DNA of 64,000 nucleotides from Pagrus major. Its lineage: Eukaryota > Chordata > Actinopteri > Spariformes > Sparidae. A program made the translations under genes and the position numbers. The stretch covers positions 11,167,664-11,231,663 of the forward strand of contig NC_133220.1 in the NCBI RefSeq assembly GCF_040436345.1. The letters run 5' to 3'. Shown here piece after piece: positions 21,990 to 33,623 of the stretch. Below the pieces are notes generated by a model. That model saw nothing but the letters and a program-made list of their open reading frames with translations, was not told the DNA's origin and made no database searches. Position 1 is the first letter of the stretch, and each line of letters opens with the position of its first letter.

Positions 21990-24900
21990 TTAGGCAAAGA
22001 CATTCCCACTGCTCTTCTTCTTTTTTTTGTCACAGCCAGTTACAGCCATCCAACCAGCATCTCTCATCCTTTTCATTGCAGCAAGCTTCAAGGAGTTCCC
22101 TGGTGATTTATGACTGACAGGGCTCTGAATCTGAAAACAGGTTGATCCAATTTTTTTAATTAATTAATGGACTAATTCTTCTTTGTCCACTTTATAAAAT
22201 GTCAATTAAGACTATACAACTATGTTCAACTTACCTTTTGCAAGATGTTGAGTTTGGAGGGTGGAGCAGAAAACTTGGGTGCGGGTGCACTTGCAAAGCT
22301 CTGTCAAGCAAAGAAACAGAAAGCCAAATCAGCTCCTCTGGCATGATCTCATTGGTGATCATATGAACTAAACAAACACTTTAAGCTAATTTACTCATCT
22401 GACAAATAAACCCTTAACAAATAAAAATCCAACTCACCAAGATATCGTTTTGATCAGAGCTGTCAGACCTAGAGTCAAGCTCTATGGTGGTCTTCTCCCA
22501 GCGTGCTGTCAGAGAAGAAGGGGGTGTCCTAATTCTGTAGGACTGTGAGGGATTTAAAAAAAAGTAAATGTCAGCCAAAGTCATTCATATTTTTATCAAT
22601 TTTGGAAATTGTCAGAATGATACTGTGTATTACTTTGATCTTTGATGTTCCGCCAATCCTGTTTGTCATTATACTTGGGGTTTTCAGGTCTCCATTTTGA
22701 ATTTGCTATGATTAAAAGAAAAGTTAATGTTAGTTAGATTTTAATGAATGTCAGAGTTTTTAATGCAACAGCAGTAGGCAGAATGACATAAATTGAATTC
22801 TTACGGTATACTGGTCTCTATCACAGTCAATCAAAATGAACTTTATAAATTGATTCAATCGTCTACCTTGGTCTTTGGTGTTGTTCTATCTGATGTTCTG
22901 ATGGAGTCACAGTCAGATTCCTTTACAACAGACATAAAATGTTATCACAGTTACATTTTGAGTAACACTGAGTCATTACCTGTAGCGACATGTTCACACT
23001 GCATTCATTAACTGTTGACATACAGGGTATGCTGAGAATGACACTTCTCCTACACACAAATGCACATGAAGACAAACACACTGCCCTTGCATCAAACACT
23101 AAAAATCTTCTTCTTTTTTAGACAATACGTCTGTATGAAAAAAGCAAATTCTGTTGACAGGTTATGTCAGCATCCTGAATGGGATGATGGTCTGAATGGG
23201 ATTAACAGCCGTGTCAATACACAATGTCTACAGTATTTTTATTAAACCTTTCCTGACCATGAAAATACAAAGTAAGTTATGACAACCTGATAATTTGATT
23301 TCCACCCCCTCAACAATTAAGAAGGTGAAAGACATGAGAGAATCTGTTTAAAATGTTTTTGGTAGATTAGACTCACAGCTTTCTTCATAACTGCAGCACT
23401 TCCATCATCCTTGCTGTAGGAGGGAGTTTTCCTGGTCTTGGAGAAGTCAAACACGTGTCTCTTTGCAGAGCTCTGTTTTGGAGTCTCTGAACTTTTCCCT
23501 TGTTTACAGTTTGAGGCAGGCGACTAGGATAATGAAGATTAATTATTCGTTAAGTAAAAGTGATAACAAACCATGTCATCAATAGTAGCCTATTTCGTAA
23601 TGTACAGATATTGTACCTGCTTGTTTATCACTTCTGACAGCTGAGAGATTTTCATGGATGACATTTCTTTCTTCAAATCAGTTAGCTCCTTCTGCAGGTT
23701 TTCCTAATATCAATGAAAAGTGTTTCTCAAGTACAACCTGTTTCAGTGCACAAACAAAAATAAGCTGATTCAAATTAGGACATACCTTCTCTGCCACTTC
23801 TGTCTTCAGCTGTTGCTTCAGCTGATCTTCATCGGTCTTGTGCTTCTCAAGATCCAACTCCTGATTTTAAGAATTTAGTTTTGGTTATGTCAAGATTCAT
23901 TCATTTCCTCATTGTTATATGTAAACATCAATTTGTGATTTTTCAGCATACCAGTGATTTCCTACAGTCAACAGCCTCCCTCTCTTTCTTCCTGTTCTCA
24001 TCAAGCTCTGCATCCTTTTGTTCAACCATCCGGTCATACTGGCTCTAGTAATAACAAGTCAAGTTCCTCCTTATGGATCATGTGTTTGCATTTGAGTCAT
24101 GCTGTATAGGAAAACACACACTCTATGTTGACCTTACCTTGTGTTTTTCCATCAGTGCGACCATATCTGCTATCTTGTGTTGACACTTCAGTTCTGCGTC
24201 TTCCTTGTTCTTGACAGCCTCTGCCGCTGTTGCTCTGAGCTTTTGTACCTGTAAAACAAAATGATTTTATTCTTTATGTTTCAACTTTGACAATCTAAAA
24301 ATGGGGCGAATAACCTAACGTTATATTTAAGTTACCTCATTCTTAAGCTCTTCTACAAAGGTTGATGTGGAGTGGAGCTCCTTGAGGAATTTCTGATGGT
24401 CTTCCTTGTTCAGTCCTTTAAGTTTCTGGGACTCCTCTTGAAGACCATTGATCTAAACACAAAAACAACCACCTACATCATACAGGGTTATACTTCAATA
24501 CTATCTATAGTATATACTATCAATATTAAGATACGGAAGAGGAAAACAACATCCCCATACCTCATTTTCAAGTTGACTGAATTTTGCAGTCTCTTTTGCT
24601 ATTTGTTTCTTGAGCATTTTATTCTGAAAATGCACAAGTGAAATGTTAGCTGAATAAATAACATCTTCATCCTATGTGTATCTACAATTTCAAAGTCATC
24701 ACATACCTCTTTCTTGTATTCCTCCTGGGCTTTGAGTTTGGTTTCAAAATTCTTCTTGACATTGCAGAGCTAAAAACCAAACATTTATTTGTTACCTCCA
24801 GAAAATGATCAACAATAATAACAGCATTTTGAATTTTCTGTATAATAACCACCTTTGTTGCCAAAGCTTTGATTTCTTTTTCTTTTTTTAGAATTACATC

Positions 24901-27900
24901 CTGCAGATGTTCACACTATACACAAAAGAGAACAAATAAATAATTTAAACCTTAGAACAGCAGGCATCTTTCTTGTGTTTTTTTCTTAAAAAGTGATTTA
25001 ATTTGTATACTTACATAATCTTCAATTTTCTTTTGCGGAGTCTCTCTTTGGATTTCAGTTTTAATGGAGTTTAATTCCTCTCTATTTAATGGAAATATGA
25101 AAATCTAAGTGTCTAAAACTACACAATATCAAACCTCTTTAGGTCTCTAAAGCGTAAACTCACCGTAAACATTGGCTTTCTTCTTCCAGTCTTTGAATTT
25201 CTATTGTGAGCTTTGCAGCCTTCTCCTCACTCACCTGAACAGACCAATTTGTTATTCATACCATACAGTTAGTAATGAAAAAAAAACCCTGACACCTAAC
25301 ACAGACAGCTACAGTACACATGAAAATAATCTATTACATTTGTTTGGACAATTCAGACCTTCATGTTTGCCTGAATAGCTTTCACATTAGACGATGCACT
25401 CTCAAACTGCTGTTGAATGGCTGTCTTCTCAGACTGCAGCTCATCAAAGTTGGACAACAGCTCTTTGTACTTTGTTCTTAAAAATGACACAGATTAGACC
25501 AATTAGACATTTAAGATTACAACAGTTTAATGTAATATTCTACAGGATGTCCTAATATTAAGAACTTACTCATGGAGCACAATGTCTTTCCTCAGTTGCT
25601 CCATCTGAAAGGTGTTTTCTTTATTTTTCTCCTTTTCAGTAATTAGCTCTCCCTTGAGCTCCTGCACTTTGATCTGAGGGAATACAATACAAAATATCAC
25701 TCACTGATTTTTTTCTTTATAAAAGTAACTTCCCCCAACAATGTGAAAGAGTGGGTAAGAAATAATGAGTGCAGAAGGAAAACAAAAATCTTGTTAAAAC
25801 CTCTGTCATTTTAGACTTCTGGTTTAAATCGTCTTGTGCCTTTTCAGCAGCTTCACAAGCCTTCTTCAATTCATCATTTTCAGCAAAGGCAGCCTCTGCT
25901 TCATTCTATATCAATAAAAGTATAGAGTAAAGTAAGGTAAAGTAAAGTAAAGACTATAGAGCATACATTTTTGGGTATCTGTATTAGACAATGGTATAAA
26001 CATCATTTTTCTCTGTGAGGTGAAGTGTATATTTGAATTACCTTTAAGAGCTGGACTTCTGTAGTTTTCCTGGAAAGCTCAGCTGTGAGTTCCTCCACTC
26101 TGAGTTCAGTGACATCAATCTTGCCCTTCATGGACTCAATGGATTTTGATCTTTTGTCCTATGAACAATATCATTCTGTGAGTGTCTTCAAGTCATCTTA
26201 TGCAGTGTTCAGAACACAATGAACAGCAAAGAGGCAAAGAATACACTCTTCTAGAAGATAAAATACATCTTACCAGTTCATCTTCAAGTATTTTGATCTT
26301 CCCATCTTTCTTTGCACTCTGCTCCATGGTCACTTCTGTTGAGAAAAACATTTTCTTTCCGCCTGACATGGCACCAAATGAAAATATCTACATATCTAAC
26401 TCATTGAGGCTTACCTAAAGATGTACTTTTTCTTTTAAGTTCCATGTTGTTTGCCATGAGTTTATCCTCAAGTTCCTTGGCCCTTAAAAATGAGTCATAA
26501 CAGGAACATAACGGCATGATAATTTTTTTTTATTTGATCAGGACAAAGCCATGAATTTTGTGGAGTGAATTATACCTCTGTATCTCGGAGGCTAGTGAAT
26601 TCTGTAGCTCCTGAATCGTTGTCTGAATCTGCTCCAGCTTCTCTGCTTGTTGATTTCGGACTCTACTGAGCTCCTCCAAGTTTAAGTCTTTGCTTTTAAT
26701 CATCTGTGCATATTCTTCTTTACTCTCTTCCAGCATTGCAGCAATAGCGTCATTATTTTTCTGAGAGAAAGAAAACATTTTAATCAAAGCAGACAGAATA
26801 CAACAGAGCCCAGTCTTACTATGAAGTATAACCTCAATGCACTCACCTCAGTTTCTTTGCAGCGCTGCTCTGTGGTGTGGAGTTCTTGAAGAATGGACTC
26901 TTGTTCAGTTTTTGAGCTTTTGAGAAGTTCATACTGTTCTTCTGTAAAGTTAGCAAATAAATGATTGTCATCTTTGCTTTCATACTCCTTCAAATCACAA
27001 AGTGTTTAGATACTGCACACTGGACTTACATTGTACACAAAATTAAAAAACTTTCAAAAATGTTTTAGTAAGGCCTACTTTTTCAATTTTAATTTCATTT
27101 TCATAAGCAGTTATTCCAACGTACTGTGGTCACAGTACAAAGAGTCACTGTACAGTCAAAGCTACCATAAAATATAAAATTAAACCTTAAGAACCGAGAG
27201 CTGGGCTCCCACTATTAACTTTATTATATCATATTCATTTGATTATCACTTGAACTTGATTATTTTTCAATCAAACCTAATTTGTCATTCAGCATTTCTA
27301 TGAGATTCTTTATGAAAACATTAATGACAACACAGTAAAAGTGTTTTGGTAAACAAAACAATGTTTACAAAACAGTTTTAGTGTGTTTTAGAAGATCAAG
27401 ATTTTTTTTTTTGCAAAAATCTTGATCTAGGAAAATATAGGCAAGGGCATGTTAACTTGGAATTTAATCTTGATCTTACTTGTTTCTTCTTGAAGCTGTT
27501 TGCAGTGCTTCTGGGTTTCATGGAAGTCAAGCAGGAGTTTTTGTAGTTCACTTTCCTTGTCCTTGAGTTTTGTTTGAAGCACAGAAACCTGTGGACACAG
27601 TGTGCAGACTTGTGGCTACATTAAGTTCCCCAAAACTTTAATCTGAAGAGAGTTTTATGTTACTAACCTCTTCCTCTTTCATGTTATATTCTTGATGATA
27701 TTTCTCTTTTAGACCTTCAATTTGCAGCAGGTCCTTTTTGACTGGAAAAAATATAAAATGGTTAATTCTCTTTATGATGTTTTCTTGCTTTTTAATCCAT
27801 CATAATTTCATCCTATGTCATTAAAATACAATGTATCCTTCATGTTATGTCTGACTGATAAAATGTCATAAAATTTGGAATTACTGTCGTGAAAAGCCTT

Positions 27901-29682
27901 AATGTCTTACAAAGAATAAAAACAAAACCTTTTTGCATCTCTTGCTGATCAGCTTCTGCCCGTATACGAAGGCTTTCAAAAGCTGCAATTAGTTTCTACA
28001 GGAACAAAAGGTTACTTATAAATTGACCATCAAACCTTATGTCCTACAGTTTAAATAACTACTGTCAAACAAGTATCATTACCAATAATAAACACATAAA
28101 TTATTATACAGATTTAGAGGTGTTTTACCTGAATGCTTTCACTATTTTCCATGAAGAATTGATGTGTTTCTTCTCTTTCGGATTCAACTACAAAATAAAA
28201 ACATATGGTTATAAAATATGTAGAAATGTGTAAATATGTTCTACATCTTAATAATATGGCTGGTTAAGACATATGTTAAGGTTAAAAAAATTTAAAGCAG
28301 TTTTTACTTACATAAGTGCATTTTCTTAGATGTCCGCTCAAAAGTATCTTTGAGGATATTGCACAAGTTCCTTGTTGCATTGTTCCTGTATTCATATTTT
28401 TTTTAAAACAAAATATTTCATGTAGACAAAACATCTATTTTTAGAAATACATGTTCATCTGGCTATTGCAGAGCACATCTAGTGTGACACTGAGCACTTT
28501 AAAAAAAAAACAAATCCCATACTTGTTCCTCAAATCCTCATTCTCACTGATCTGTTCCTCCAGCTTTAAGCTGAGATGTTCATTTCCAAACTGTAAAGAC
28601 AGAACAAACAATATCACCAGCACTATAGATATCAAAGGCAGCTTTGAGAATGCTTTTTCTTTCTTGTCAATAATAATAATATTGTAATAAATGTAATTAA
28701 AAAAAATAATATTGTATGTGTTTGGAGAGAGAAAGACAGACAGAAAATAATACTTGTCACTGTGGCACACACCTGCAATTCTTGAATGGCTTTGCGTTGA
28801 GTTTCAATTGTTCTTTTGTTTTCTTGTAGTCTCCTTTCCTTTTGCACAGTGTCACTGTCAGCTTTGACCTTCCAACACTTAATTTTCTCAACTTCATCAA
28901 ACAGCTTGGAATAAAGCTGTCCAGGATTGCAATTGTTCTGGAGAATGTTAACAATGATGGGAAGTTAACTGACATACTTTAGAAAAAACTTGTTGCCAAG
29001 GCCAAGTCAAGCCTATTCATGCCTCACATTTTTGTACAATTAAAATATTACCTCGTCTTTTTCCATTGGTGGCACGACTTTCATCTTGGGAAACTCTTTA
29101 ACAGAGAGACAATTATTTATTCATCACAAAGTTGATGATACCCTATGTGCGGAAATTATGAAGCCAGTGTTGTCTAACAGAAAATACCTTGTCTGGTAGG
29201 TTTTGTTGGTGCAACCATGCTTGTATGGGGGAAAGGCATGCTCTGCTCTTTGTCAAAATATTTACTGTAACCCTAGGGAGAAAACAGCAGTTATGCTTAG
29301 TCATCATATGTATTAATGAATACTCCCTCTTACCTACAGCTGCCTCCATTCCTTAATGCTTTCAGCTTACAGCATGGAAAACAATACCCAGAAGTGTGCA
29401 TACAGTATAAGACTTTGATTAATGGTAAAAAAAAAAAAAAAAAAGTTTGCTAATTATTGGGCTGTAGGACAGTGTCAGTGCTGAGCTAGCAAAGTATTTT
29501 GTCTTTAATTTATTCATTAGTATTTACTGTTGGCTAACTATTGGCGAACATACCTGCTGCGAATTATTCATGAAATCACCACAGCTCTCAATGATTTCCT
29601 GAGGTCGAACAGCAGATACCTGTCCGTTATTCACTCTGGGAGGTACCAACAGTTTGAAGTTAAAGCCTCGGTCTCTGTCCAT
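21990..29682 (-). CDS. sycp1: Synaptonemal complex protein 1 (transverse filament)
   Basis: Complete 1040-residue meiotic protein that links homologous chromosomes by spanning from lateral element to midline. There are 34 coding exons on the minus strand: 29682-29554, 29272-29188, 29095-29052, 28937-28773, 28590-28523, 28385-28312, 28187-28129, 27995-27929, 27741-27668, 27588-27480, 26941-26847, 26760-26576, 26482-26415, 26335-26274, 26158-26042, 25905-25801, 25673-25570, 25476-25359, 25234-25164, 25081-25015, 24915-24853, 24769-24707, 24623-24561, 24452-24336, 24248-24138, 24044-23952, 23860-23786, 23703-23617, 23523-23377, 22920-22867, 22705-22634, 22542-22438, 22300-22235, 22130-21990. All phases close. 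A Pro/basic head precedes the motif RKAIQELQFGNEHLSLKLEE (about 132-151) and NNATRNLCN, both signatures of vertebrate SYCP1. Heptad-rich coiled coil fills about residues 95-850, including QHKIADMVALMEKHK. The basic Ser/Thr-rich tail ends with a KKKKK run (1029-1033), as in DNA-binding SYCP1 C-termini. Mammalian SYCP1 is about 976 residues. Confidence 0.95.
27382..27429. repeat. Hairpin-forming palindrome in a sycp1 intron
   Basis: AGATCAAGATTTTT and its exact complement AAAAATCTTGATCT flank a short T-rich loop. The arms are at least 14 bp and perfect. It sits in the 540-bp intron between coding exons 10 and 11. Confidence 0.7.
29425..29446. repeat. Poly(A) tract
   Basis: A run of about 18 A in the sycp1 intron after the first coding exon. 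Simple sequence, liable to length variation. Confidence 0.8.
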
Positions 29683-29779
29683 CCTGAAATGACAACACAA
29701 ATACAGCCTCTTTTATCGTTAGTAGTCGGTGCAGGAAAAAAAGCATTTTAATACCAAAATGTGAAGATACTTCACTACA

Positions 29780-29900
29780 AGCAAAAGGCTTGCATTCAAG
29801 ATCTCACTTAAGTAAAAGTATGTAAGTATTATCAGCAAAATGTTTTTTAACTATCAAAAGTAAAAGTACTCATTACGCTGTAAATGGCCCCAGTCAGTAC
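29780..29900. repeat. Teleost interspersed repeat with AAGTAAAAGTAC words, short copy
   Basis: The words CACTTAAGTAAAAGTATGTAAGTATTATC and CAAAAGTAAAAGTACTCATTACGC (parts only) are the typical end of a dispersed fish element. Related copies lie at 31205-31680 and 63395-63890. Located in intron 1 of sycp1, upstream of the start codon exon. Confidence 0.6.
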
Positions 29901-30282
29901 TGTACTTACAATGCATACAGTATATAATGCATTAAAGTTGTGAAAGTTGGATTTTACTGCCATAGATATTTGTGGTAGTGCTAATTTTATCCATTTGATC
30001 TAGAATACCTAGCTACATCATATTCTATAATATCATGATGTTTGTAGTGTTGCTATCCTGTGAGAACCAAGAATCTCTATAAAAAAATAAAAATAAAAAG
30101 CTCTACAAGCTGCCGCTGTTTTTCCTACCTGTCCGCGGTAACTTTAATTTTAATGTGACAATGCACCCCTGTCGCTAAATAGCATATTGGTCGTATTAAG
30201 GCCTTCAAAGCTGTCAAACAAAGGCAGTGGAGTAAAGCATAAATATATCTCGGAGATATGGTGGAGTAGTATACGGCAATAT

Positions 30283-30314
30283 ACTTGCTAGCTAAGCTTA
30301 CTTAGCTAGCAAGT
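30283..30314. repeat. Perfect 14-bp inverted repeat, loop 4
   Basis: ACTTGCTAGCTAAG, a CTTA loop, then CTTAGCTAGCAAGT. It lies in the first intron of sycp1, within 600 bp of its promoter. Related words (TTAGCTAGCAAG, AGCTAACGTTAGC) recur at 30490-30700. Confidence 0.75.
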
Positions 30315-30829
30315 TCGCTACCTTCAGCAATTCCTACTAAACAAGAATAATATATATTAATAATAGATAACAGATAATCCAAAAAGGGTTTAATTACCTA
30401 TTTTATCTTTAGAAGTAGGAGAATGTTCTCAACTCATAAGGGAAAACTAAAGTGGCCGCATAGAGTGGAAATACAGTACTGGAGTATGTCAAGCTAGCTA
30501 CTTAGTTACATTGTTACAGTTTACTGAGCTTCAGCTGTTACTGATAAATGTATGTGAGATAATGTCAGGCCGCCTTCACATGATTTAATTTCACCCAATG
30601 ACCGGACTTTACATTAGCTAGTTAAAGCAATTAGCTTTCTGATAACCGTTTAGTTCAGCTAACGTTAGCCGTGAAGTCAACTTGACGTTAGCTTAGCAAG
30701 TTCGCTAACCTCCCTTCGACCGCTCCTGTGAGACGAGAATAAAAAAAAGCTACCAGGCGAGGAAAATAACATTCAACGTTGCGTTTTCGAGACGTAATTT
30801 GGACTAACAGCAGTCGAGAAGTTACTTAC

Positions 30830-31000
30830 CTGCGGCTGGAAAAGTAAAATACGGAGCACTTGACAGGTTAAAGCCGGTTACGACTTCTAACTCACCTCCA
30901 GTACGTGGGCGCGTGCAAGACTGCGCCTGTTGTGCGTAACGTGACCGTTGACGTTCAAACTGCCAGCAGGGGGGACGCACTTACGTATACATCCATTATC
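30830..31000 (-). promoter_or_regulatory. sycp1: sycp1 promoter and untranslated first exon
   Basis: A donor GCCGCAG|GTAAGTAAC (exon end 30830) closes a non-coding leader whose partner acceptor is ATTTCAG|GATGG at the start-codon exon. Immediately upstream the sequence becomes CpG-rich (30890-30990), unlike the AT-rich introns around it. On the minus strand CAACGG (30950-30945) matches the MYB core used by A-MYB at meiotic promoters. There is no TATA box. The exon's 5' limit is an estimate (about 30900). Confidence 0.5.
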
Positions 31001-31204
31001 GGACAGCGGGGAGCACGGTTCACTCACAAGAGGTAATTATTCCTGCTTTGTGTGTAATTAACAATAATATGCCTTCTCTGTACATCTACCGTCTTTAAAT
31101 TGAAATGTAAATGATTTTAGGAGTGAGAAAACACCGCTGAAGGTATCAGAAACCGACCAGTTAAGATAGAGATAGAGTATGAGATGGTGATTTTTAAATG
31201 CCAG

Positions 31205-31680
31205 CTGCAAACTGGTGGCAAAAATGTACTCGAGTACTGTCTGTATGTACAATTTTGAGGTACTTGTACTTGATTATTTCCATTTTCTGGTACTTTATAC
31301 TCTACTGCATTTTGGAGGCAAATGTTGTACTCTTAACTCACTGCATTTATTTGATAATTTTAGTTACTAGTTACTTTGAAGATTACATTAATGTAATAAT
31401 TTAATCTTTAGAAATCCTGAAAATCCTGAATTATCGAATTCGATAATCATCCAGGAGGGTAATTGGTCCACCCACAGTATTACATGTAAAAATATACATG
31501 TATGTATTATTTACTTTTCATACTTAAGTACTTTTGATAGTTTAAGTACATATAATATCAGTTATTTTAAGTACTATTCATATGTGCGACTTTCACTTTT
31601 ACCAAAGTAATACTTTAACACGATATCTTTACTTTTACTTGAGTATGCCTTTTTGGTACTTTTTACAACACTGGTTATTT
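31205..31680. mobile_element. Non-autonomous DNA element of the GTACTT/AAGTAC family, near full length
   Basis: The left part reads AATGTACTCGAGTACTGT then GAGGTACTTGTACTTG. The right part reads CTTTACTTTTACTTGAGTA and ends GGTACTTTTTACAACACTGG. The right end, complemented, resembles the left ends of other copies, so both termini carry the AAGTAC-type repeat. No coding capacity. Contains the perfect 18-bp palindrome ATTATCGAATTCGATAAT (31430-31447) in the middle. Located just upstream of the sycp1 promoter. Confidence 0.6.
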
Positions 31681-32800
31681 GACAAGACACGTACGGTTAA
31701 GATAACTAAAGTATAGCCGACTGCCTCTGCATGCCAAAGACGCTGGTGAGGCTTGCTGGCTCATAATAACCATAAGTTCAGAAAAGACTTAAGAGTGAAG
31801 CCATGCAGCTAGAAATAAATCAATAAATCCTTGAGTAAATTTTGCAAAATGAGGGAAGAGGAGGCTCCACAGTCATTTGATTGTCTCATTAAACACTGTG
31901 GGCCCCCTTCTACATCCTTTTTGGTTGGGTTATGAGACCAGGACATGCATTATTCAAGGCAAAATGAAACGAAAACATGTGCACTCCTCTCTGTGACCCT
32001 GAAATTCAGCACAGATTTAATTTTTGAAATTTTCTCAGATGGAAAAAGTGTGACTGTACGTGCTGTTTTGTACAGAACATTTCCTCAGCGTTCAGATTCT
32101 CATATCGAAATCCTTTCACAGCACTTAACGTTCGTTCAAAGGAATATACTCGACTACTACCATCACAGCCCTTCTCTAAAAACATGACTCATTATAAAAA
32201 CAACCAAACTGGCGTGCATTGTGTTTAAAGGTGGAATACAAATGTGTGTCTTCCCATCTTTGTTATGTAATTACTACAACTTAGTTCATGTTAGGCAAAG
32301 ATACACCCATGGGTCTATTCTGTGGAATCCTTTTCTTAAACTTGTTTTTGTGTCAAGAGAAAAAGTATATTAATTAGTCTTGAAAAGCTGCTCCCTAATT
32401 CATAAGTAGGCCTGTAGCACCAAGTGAAGCCTTGGCTCTGCTGGTTGAATGTCATTCTGTTTAATGAGACATACAGTATTGTTCTGATGTGTATCTTTGA
32501 AACAATAAACAATACATGATCAATTTGTACATGTTAAGATTACAGTGGAGGTTATATCAATGCTCTATTAAGCCTATTTTATCATGTGAGGTATTGTTTT
32601 TATTTACGTATTTTATTGTGGTCGTTAAAAAACATGACAAGAGCACAGCGTGATAAAATTAGTTAATACTGTGGGTCATAAGTGAACAGTGAAATACATT
32701 ATACAAGTGTAGTTTCTAAGAAATACAGTGTTAGTATATCGCTAAAGAACTCACATTTTTCTGATGGTAGATTTGTAGAAGAAACATTGAACACAGTGGA
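31680..32800. other. Intergenic interval between the sycp1 5' end and the slc16a1 3' end
   Basis: About 1.1 kb, AT-rich, between the sycp1 5' flank and the slc16a1 polyadenylation region. No gene, no recognised element. An open frame at 31945-32187 has no family resemblance. Confidence 0.4.
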
Positions 32801-32809
32801 CTTTTGGAT

Positions 32810-33623
32810 TTTTGTCAAATGACAGTTTATTTGATTTTCTGACGTGTGTTTCATATATTGCAGTCAGTGGCACATTTTCACATCATGTGAATAAACAAAG
32901 TTATGCAACGAGGTTTAATGCACTCAAAAATTATCGATAATCATCCATCATCACAGATAGACCAGTAAAACATGTTTACGAGAGAATTAGTATGAATATA
33001 TGTGCAGAATATACAAAGTGGTAGTGGCACCAAAGACATCTTTAATTATTCCATGACTGCATGGTGCTATCAGGTCCTTGTAAACACTTAAAGATCTTTA
33101 CAAATGTGTTTGAGAGCGAACACTACAATTATGCACTTTCACAGAGAATGTGCGCGGTTGATTTTAAAAACTAGAGCTCTGCACTCAGCCTGTTCTCTAT
33201 TGAAAAAACTTTAACTATATGTTACAGTTCTGAAAAGTTAAAATACTATATATAGTGTGCTGCAGAAAAAGTTACAGAGAGGTTATAGGGATATAATCTG
33301 ATATTTAAAACATAAAACTCTAACAACATAAGTGACATAAAAGGCTAAACAAACTTGAATAGTCTAACAAACGCACATAACAGTCCATATAAGCATATAA
33401 GAGGTATTTTATGTGGATTGTTCATTAGAGTTTAAAGGGCTTTGATGGTGTGTAAATATTTTAGATGGAATTCAGAGTGGGGTTATGATTTTTGTGCTGG
33501 ACTTCAAAAACGATTCATTATTACAGAGAAGAATGTTTATCTGCTGTCCTGATTCACTCAAGCATCTGTAGTTCATACATATGCCCCCCCACAGATAACT
33601 GTGACTTAACATGGTACAGATAA
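32810..33623 (-). terminator. slc16a1: slc16a1 3' UTR and polyadenylation signal
   Basis: Below the stop codon (33626-33624) about 800 bp of AT-rich sequence runs to AATAAA on the minus strand (complement of TTTATT at 32826-32831). No intron signals seen. Confidence 0.5.
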
